Below, piece after piece: positions 20,941 to 22,238 of a stretch of 22,238 bases of DNA; within the stretch, counting starts at the first letter, position 1; each line of letters begins with the position of its first letter. The notes under the pieces were generated by a model, which was given only the letters and a program-made list of their open reading frames with translations, was not told the origin of the DNA and ran no database searches. The stretch is from Minisyncoccota bacterium (GTDB taxonomy: Bacteria; Patescibacteriota; Minisyncoccia; Phycocordibacterales; JAQTLZ01), in the NCBI GenBank assembly GCA_028710915.1, contig JAQTTF010000010.1, positions 1-22,238 of the forward strand, written 5' to 3'. A program made the position numbers and the translations under genes.

Positions 20941-22238
20941 ACGCGCAGCTTCGCGCCGCGCGCGAGCGTGCAGCCAAGAACGGCTGGACAGTTCTCAAGG
21001 AGTTCGTAGTCGCGGAATCCGCCCGGCGTGGAGCCGAGCGGGTCGCGTTCAACGAGATGTTTCAATGGGTCAAGGCCAGCGCCAAACGTGATGGCATCAA
21101 GGCCATTCTCAGCCACAAACTGGACCGCGTCTGCCGCAATATGCGCGATGCGGTGCGCTTACAGGAACTCGAAGATGCCTGCGGCGTACACTTGGCCTTC
21201 GTCGAAAACCAGTTTGGGCCGGGGGCGGCGGGGGCGCTGTCGTTTAACGTCATGGCTGCCGTGGCTCAGTATTACTCCGACAATCTGCGCAACGAAGTGT
21301 TGAAGGGCATGGATGAGAAAGTCCGGCAGGGCTGGCCCACTGGACTTGCGCCGTTCGGCTACCAGAACGTGGAGAACCGCAACGAGCCGGTGATTCCGCA
21401 TCCTGTCGAATCCACGGCGGTGGCGCGCATTTTCGAATTGTACTCGTCGGGCAACTGGACGTTCAAAAGTCTCGGTAACCGGCTTGAGCGGGAAGGCATC
21501 GTCTACCGTCCAAGCCAGCCGCGCTTCACCTCCTCGGCGCTCTCCAAGATTCTCAACAACCGCTTCTACATCGGCCAGATTATCCGGCACGGCCATGCCT
21601 TCCCCGGCAAGTACCGTGCCCTGATCGACCGGAATGTTTTCGAAGCCTGCCAGCAATTGCTTCACGGCAAGAACCGGCGCACGGGCAACCCCGAAATCAT
21701 GCTCTCCGGTGGCATCCTGCGTTGCGCTCATTGCGGTCACGCGATCACCGGAGAGTTCATTCGGCGCAAACTCAGAAGCGGCGGCGCAATGTCCACACGT
21801 ACTACAAATGCGGTAATAACAACCAAGCGCCGGAGCATCCGAAAGTCCGCTGGCGCGAAGAGGCTGTTGAACAAGCGCTCCTGAACGAGTTCCTCGCTCT
21901 GAAGCTGTCCACGCCGGAAGCAGCAGAGTGGTTCCGAACCGCCTTGCGGGCCGGGTTCGCGAACGTGGATGAAAACCAGCGCCGCCAAAAACAAACGTTG
22001 GGCAAGCGCACAACTGAATTGGCGAACATGCAGGACCGGCTCTTGAACGGCTATCTGGCGGGTGCCATTGACGAGGCCGTGTTCAACCGCAAATCCACCG
22101 AGTTGAAAGCGCAAGCCGTGGAAACGCAAAGCGCTCTGGAAAAGGCGGATGCTTACGATCCCGAAGCGGCGGAGCGCGCTCTGTCGGTGTTCGATTTCAG
22201 TCAGAATTTGGCCGAGCGCTGGCGCGGTTCGAACTATT
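20910..22238 (+). pseudogene. Large serine recombinase, N-terminus missing and frameshifted (runs off window)
   Basis: The frame opens with RRQQREGYSIDAQLRAARER, the part of a resolvase domain that normally follows the YxRVSS nucleophile motif; the serine and ~10 residues before it are absent and a stop lies at 20904-20906. The rest is well conserved: SHKLDRVCRN with the active-site arginines, the E-helix, a Recombinase domain (GLAPFGYQNV to QQLLHG), and a zinc ribbon beginning CAHCGHAITGE. Near 21767-21772 the frame shifts by -1; the second zinc half HTYYKCG, the coiled coil and the tail continue in another frame to the window end. The lesion fits loss of one A in an AAAA run. Relatives integrate or excise phages and conjugative elements. 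As written it cannot be functional. Confidence 0.85.

Noticed and set aside
21159..22013. Long antisense open frame (284 codons) over the recombinase
   Set aside because: It lies opposite conserved recombinase sequence in G+C-rich DNA, where antisense frames stay open by chance; its product shows no domain.
1..22238. UGA recoded as an amino acid (as in some CPR lineages)
   Set aside because: uvrC, LOG and the glutaredoxin-side genes end properly at TGA and conserved proteins contain no internal TGA; standard code fits.
1..22238. CRISPR array, tRNA or rRNA genes
   Set aside because: No regularly spaced direct repeats, no cloverleaf-like sequence with a T-loop, and no conserved rRNA stretches were seen on reading both strands.

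Overview
The window reads as a fragment of a small, A+T-leaning bacterial genome of the Candidate Phyla Radiation, most likely Parcubacteria. This is inferred from tightly packed short genes, several starts that sit 6-8 nt behind a TATAAT-like box with no Shine-Dalgarno (probably leaderless), compact versions of standard enzymes (UvrA and UvrC both shortened), a histidine kinase with a VHQLRTP H-box, and many small orphan membrane or secreted proteins. TGA is used as a stop, so the standard bacterial code applies. No rRNA, tRNA or CRISPR array was seen.

Layout. Bases 1-452 hold the end of an ABC exporter ATPase. A small orphan gene (577-891) and a glutaredoxin (944-1180, minus) converge on a shared terminator. 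Bases 1319-3310 carry glutamate dehydrogenase and a HAD-IB phosphatase. Bases 3368-5336 are an ECF sigma operon with a single-pass membrane protein (possible anti-sigma) and a secreted helical protein. Bases 5408-7368 carry three membrane proteins: EamA transporter, dolichol/phytol-kinase-like protein and DoxX. LOG hydrolase and an RsuA-type pseudouridine synthase lie on the minus strand (7415-8874). Then come a 70-residue membrane peptide, tRNA-guanine transglycosylase (9262-10476), a large secreted Ig/IPT-like protein (10603-11868) and a small SH3-like orphan (12202-12408).

Bases 12504-19792 form a nucleotide excision repair block: uvrB, a soluble histidine kinase, a candidate structured RNA, uvrA, a degenerate receiver protein on the minus strand, and uvrC. 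UvrA lacks the usual insertion domain and UvrC lacks the C-terminal HhH module. The degenerate receiver gene and uvrC appear to fire from overlapping opposed promoters.

From about 20,000 to the end the sequence changes abruptly to G+C-rich DNA carrying an MT-A70 methyltransferase, a truncated helix-turn-helix protein and a damaged large serine recombinase. The genes touching the boundary are broken on both sides, so this tail is either a recently acquired, decaying mobile element or an assembly chimera; sequence alone cannot decide.

The most interesting unexplained items are the promoter-driven three-hairpin RNA before uvrA (about 15337-15438), the opposed promoters at uvrC, a set of promoter-plus-terminator orphan genes with richer G+C, and the broken junctions in the final 2.3 kb.
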